A stretch of 64,000 nt of DNA, from assembly GCA_943908405.1 (NCBI GenBank), contig CALTTE010000003.1, positions 1-64,000 of the forward strand, written 5' to 3'. The notes under the pieces are model-generated. The model did not search any database and had not been told where the DNA came from. It saw only the letters and a program-made list of their open reading frames with translations. This document shows positions 62,231 through 64,000 of this stretch, piece by piece (the first letter of the stretch is position 1; each line of letters begins with the position of its first letter). This DNA comes from an uncultured Moraxella sp. (GTDB taxonomy: Bacteria > Pseudomonadota > Gammaproteobacteria > Pseudomonadales > Moraxellaceae). A program made the position numbers and the translations under genes.

Positions 62231-64000
62231 ATGACAAATACAACCAAAGACAGCTTGGATTATAAAAATACCCTAAATCTTGCCGATACGCCGTTTGCGA
62301 TGCGGGGCGATTTGGCGAAGCGAGAACCCTTGTGGCTTGAGCAATGGGCAAAAGATGACGTGTATGGACAAGTCCAAAAAGCACGGGCAGGACAAAAAAA
62401 ATATATCTTGCACGATGGTCCGCCTTATGCCAATGGACAAATTCACTTAGGGCATGTGGTTAATAAAGTCTTAAAAGACATCATTATCAAATACAAAACG
62501 CTAGATGGCTATAATGCCCCTTTTGTGGTGGGCTGGGATTGCCACGGCTTACCCATTGAGCAAAAAGTAGAAGAAAAGATGGGCAAGGTGGGCAAACCCC
62601 ACAAAGACAAAAGCAAAAATGGGGCATTGGTTACGCCAACTGAGTTTCGGGGGGCGTGCCGTGCCTATGCCAACAGCCAAATTGCCGAGCAGATGGCGGA
62701 TTTTAAGCGGCTTGGCGTGCTTGCCGACTGGGACAATCCTTATTTGACGATGAATTTTAAACAAGAAGCCGATACCGTGCGTGCCTTGGCAGAAATTTAT
62801 AACAATGGGCATATCGTGCGTGGTTTTAAGCCAGTGAACTGGTGTTTGGATTGCGGCTCGGCATTGGCAGAGGCAGAGGTTGAGTACGAGGATAAAAAAT
62901 CCGATGCCATTTATGTGGGTTTTGATGTGGTTAATCGTGCTGATTTACCCCAAACGGCGGATATTCAAGGAAAATTGCAAGCGGTAATTTGGACAACCAC
63001 GCCTTGGACGCTCCCTGCCAACCAAGCCATTGCGGTCAAAGATGATTTGATGTATGCCGTTGTTTGGGTCAATGATGGGCATTATTTGGTTGCCGAAACC
63101 TTGGCGACAGCATTTGTAGAGCTTGTGGGCGGTGATACAACAAAAAAACCATTGGCATTGATAACTGGTCAGGAGCTGACGGTTTTACTTGCTCAGCACC
63201 CTTTGATTGACAGCCGTCAAGTGCCAATTATCACAGGCGAGCATGTCAGTGCCGATAGCGGAACAGGGCTTGTGCATACCGCCCCTGCTCACGGGGTGGA
63301 CGATTATAATGTCGGTCTTAAAGTGGGTTTGCCAACCGAAAACCCCGTCGCAGGCAATGGCGTGTACTTGCCAGAAGCAAAAGTTTTTGTGGGCGAGCAT
63401 ATTTATAAAGCCCAACCCAAAATTATTGATGCTTTGCAAACATCGGGACATTTGTTGCACCATAGCGTGATTACCCACAGCTATCCGCACTGCTGGCGAC
63501 ACAAAACGCCGATTATTTTTCGGGCAACGCCGCAGTGGTTTATGAGTATGACTGCTAATGGCTTGCGTGAACAGGCATTGACTGCCATCAAGCAAGTAAC
63601 GTGGACACCTGATTGGGGGCAAAACCGCATTGAGGCAATGATGGACAATCGCCCCGATTGGTGTATTAGCCGTCAGCGGACGTGGGGCGTACCCATTCCC
63701 TTTTTTATTCATAAAGAGACCGCCACGCTACACCCACGTACCTATGAGATTATGCAAACGGTGGCAGAAATGATTGAACAAGGCGGTATTGAGGCGTGGT
63801 TTGATGGTAAAGACAGCGATTTTATTGGTAGCGACACCAAGGATTATGAGCGAGTAACCGATACGCTTGATGTGTGGTTTGATTCTGGGGCGACCAATTT
63901 TAGCGTACTACAGCAACGCCCAACGCTTAACTATCCTGCCGATTTGTATTTGGAGGGGTCAGACCAGCACCGTGGTTGGTTTCAGTCGTCATTGCTCGTT
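62231..64000 (+). CDS. ileS: Isoleucyl-tRNA synthetase, N-terminal part (runs off the window)
   Basis: Class I synthetase charging tRNA-Ile. The start ATG 62231 reads MTNTTKDSLDYKNTLNLADT, followed by FAMRGDLAKREP typical of IleS. The HIGH motif is HLGH within PPYANGQIHLGH (about residue 66), and GWDCHGLPIE follows. The editing domain shows TTTPWTLPAN and GTGLVHTAPAHG. The last visible residues GSDQHRGWFQSS precede the KMSKS loop, which lies beyond the window. 590 of roughly 940 residues are visible. In many relatives lspA follows ileS. Confidence 0.97.
   Translation, partial: MTNTTKDSLDYKNTLNLADTPFAMRGDLAKREPLWLEQWAKDDVYGQVQKARAGQKKYILHDGPPYANGQIHLGHVVNKVLKDIIIKYKTLDGYNAPFVVGWDCHGLPIEQKVEEKMGKVGKPHKDKSKNGALVTPTEFRGACRAYANSQIAEQMADFKRLGVLADWDNPYLTMNFKQEADTVRALAEIYNNGHIVRGFKPVNWCLDCGSALAEAEVEYEDKKSDAIYVGFDVVNRADLPQTADIQGKLQAVIWTTTPWTLPANQAIAVKDDLMYAVVWVNDGHYLVAETLATAFVELVGGDTTKKPLALITGQELTVLLAQHPLIDSRQVPIITGEHVSADSGTGLVHTAPAHGVDDYNVGLKVGLPTENPVAGNGVYLPEAKVFVGEHIYKAQPKIIDALQTSGHLLHHSVITHSYPHCWRHKTPIIFRATPQWFMSMTANGLREQALTAIKQVTWTPDWGQNRIEAMMDNRPDWCISRQRTWGVPIPFFIHKETATLHPRTYEIMQTVAEMIEQGGIEAWFDGKDSDFIGSDTKDYERVTDTLDVWFDSGATNFSVLQQRPTLNYPADLYLEGSDQHRGWFQSSLLV

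Overview
The window is a contiguous piece of a gammaproteobacterial chromosome, very probably Moraxella (Moraxellaceae). The evidence is the moderate A+T richness, AT-rich spacers, an OprF-like outer-membrane protein with a proline-rich hinge typical of Moraxella OMP CD, an Acinetobacter-like galU/pgi/galE sugar block, and the hemA | lolB-ispE-tRNA-prs arrangement of gamma-proteobacteria. No insertion sequence, prophage, integrase or CRISPR array was seen.

Layout. 1-113: the 3' end of dihydrolipoyl dehydrogenase. 671-5934: nucleotide-sugar block galU-pgi-(degenerate UDP-glucose dehydrogenase-like gene)-galE. 6168-7362: rdgB converging on a small membrane protein. 7852-11675: tig-clpP-clpX proteostasis block. 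11928-16429: Fur-box-preceded efeO-efeB-efeU iron uptake operon. 16594-19997 (minus strand): type-B ribosomal protein L36, a DUF475 membrane protein, a 2[4Fe-4S] ferredoxin, coaD and a PolB-like exonuclease. 20039-23809: a single-chain restriction-modification-specificity enzyme. 24121-24408: a small membrane-protein gene cut by an in-frame stop. 24652-29737: cysM, divergent from a BarA-type hybrid histidine kinase, then an acetyltransferase. 29822-37660: lepA, lepB, DUF4845, rnc, era, an unknown accessory gene, recO, pdxJ. 37922-41895: ompCD, typA, mscL. 42043-45768 (minus): small exported protein, mutM, relA. 46445-49610: DEAD-box helicase, prs. 50197-54668 (minus): two tRNA-Gln genes, ispE, lolB and a TPR protein. 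55297-61911: hemA, then a surface-lipoprotein island. 62231-64000: the 5' part of ileS.

The most interesting segment is 56768-61911. A TbpB-like, Slam-type surface lipoprotein with a strong promoter is followed by a LolC/E/F-type lipoprotein-releasing permease (with no lolD beside it) and then by a Slam (DUF560) outer-membrane translocon. Substrate, inner-membrane release and outer-membrane flipping are thus side by side, and the general receptor LolB is encoded about 5 kb upstream. Other notable items are the UDP-glucose dehydrogenase-like protein that has lost its catalytic residues, the fused R-M-S enzyme, the Fur-type promoter with a duplicated -10 box, and the unknown gene coupled between era and recO.

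A window-wide pattern is the abundance of perfect or near-perfect tandem duplications of about 12-26 bp, in spacers, promoters and leaders and, in frame, inside loops of conserved proteins (RdgB, RecO, BarA, HemA). Several promoters rely on an extended -10 (TGnTATAAT) with no clear -35 box.
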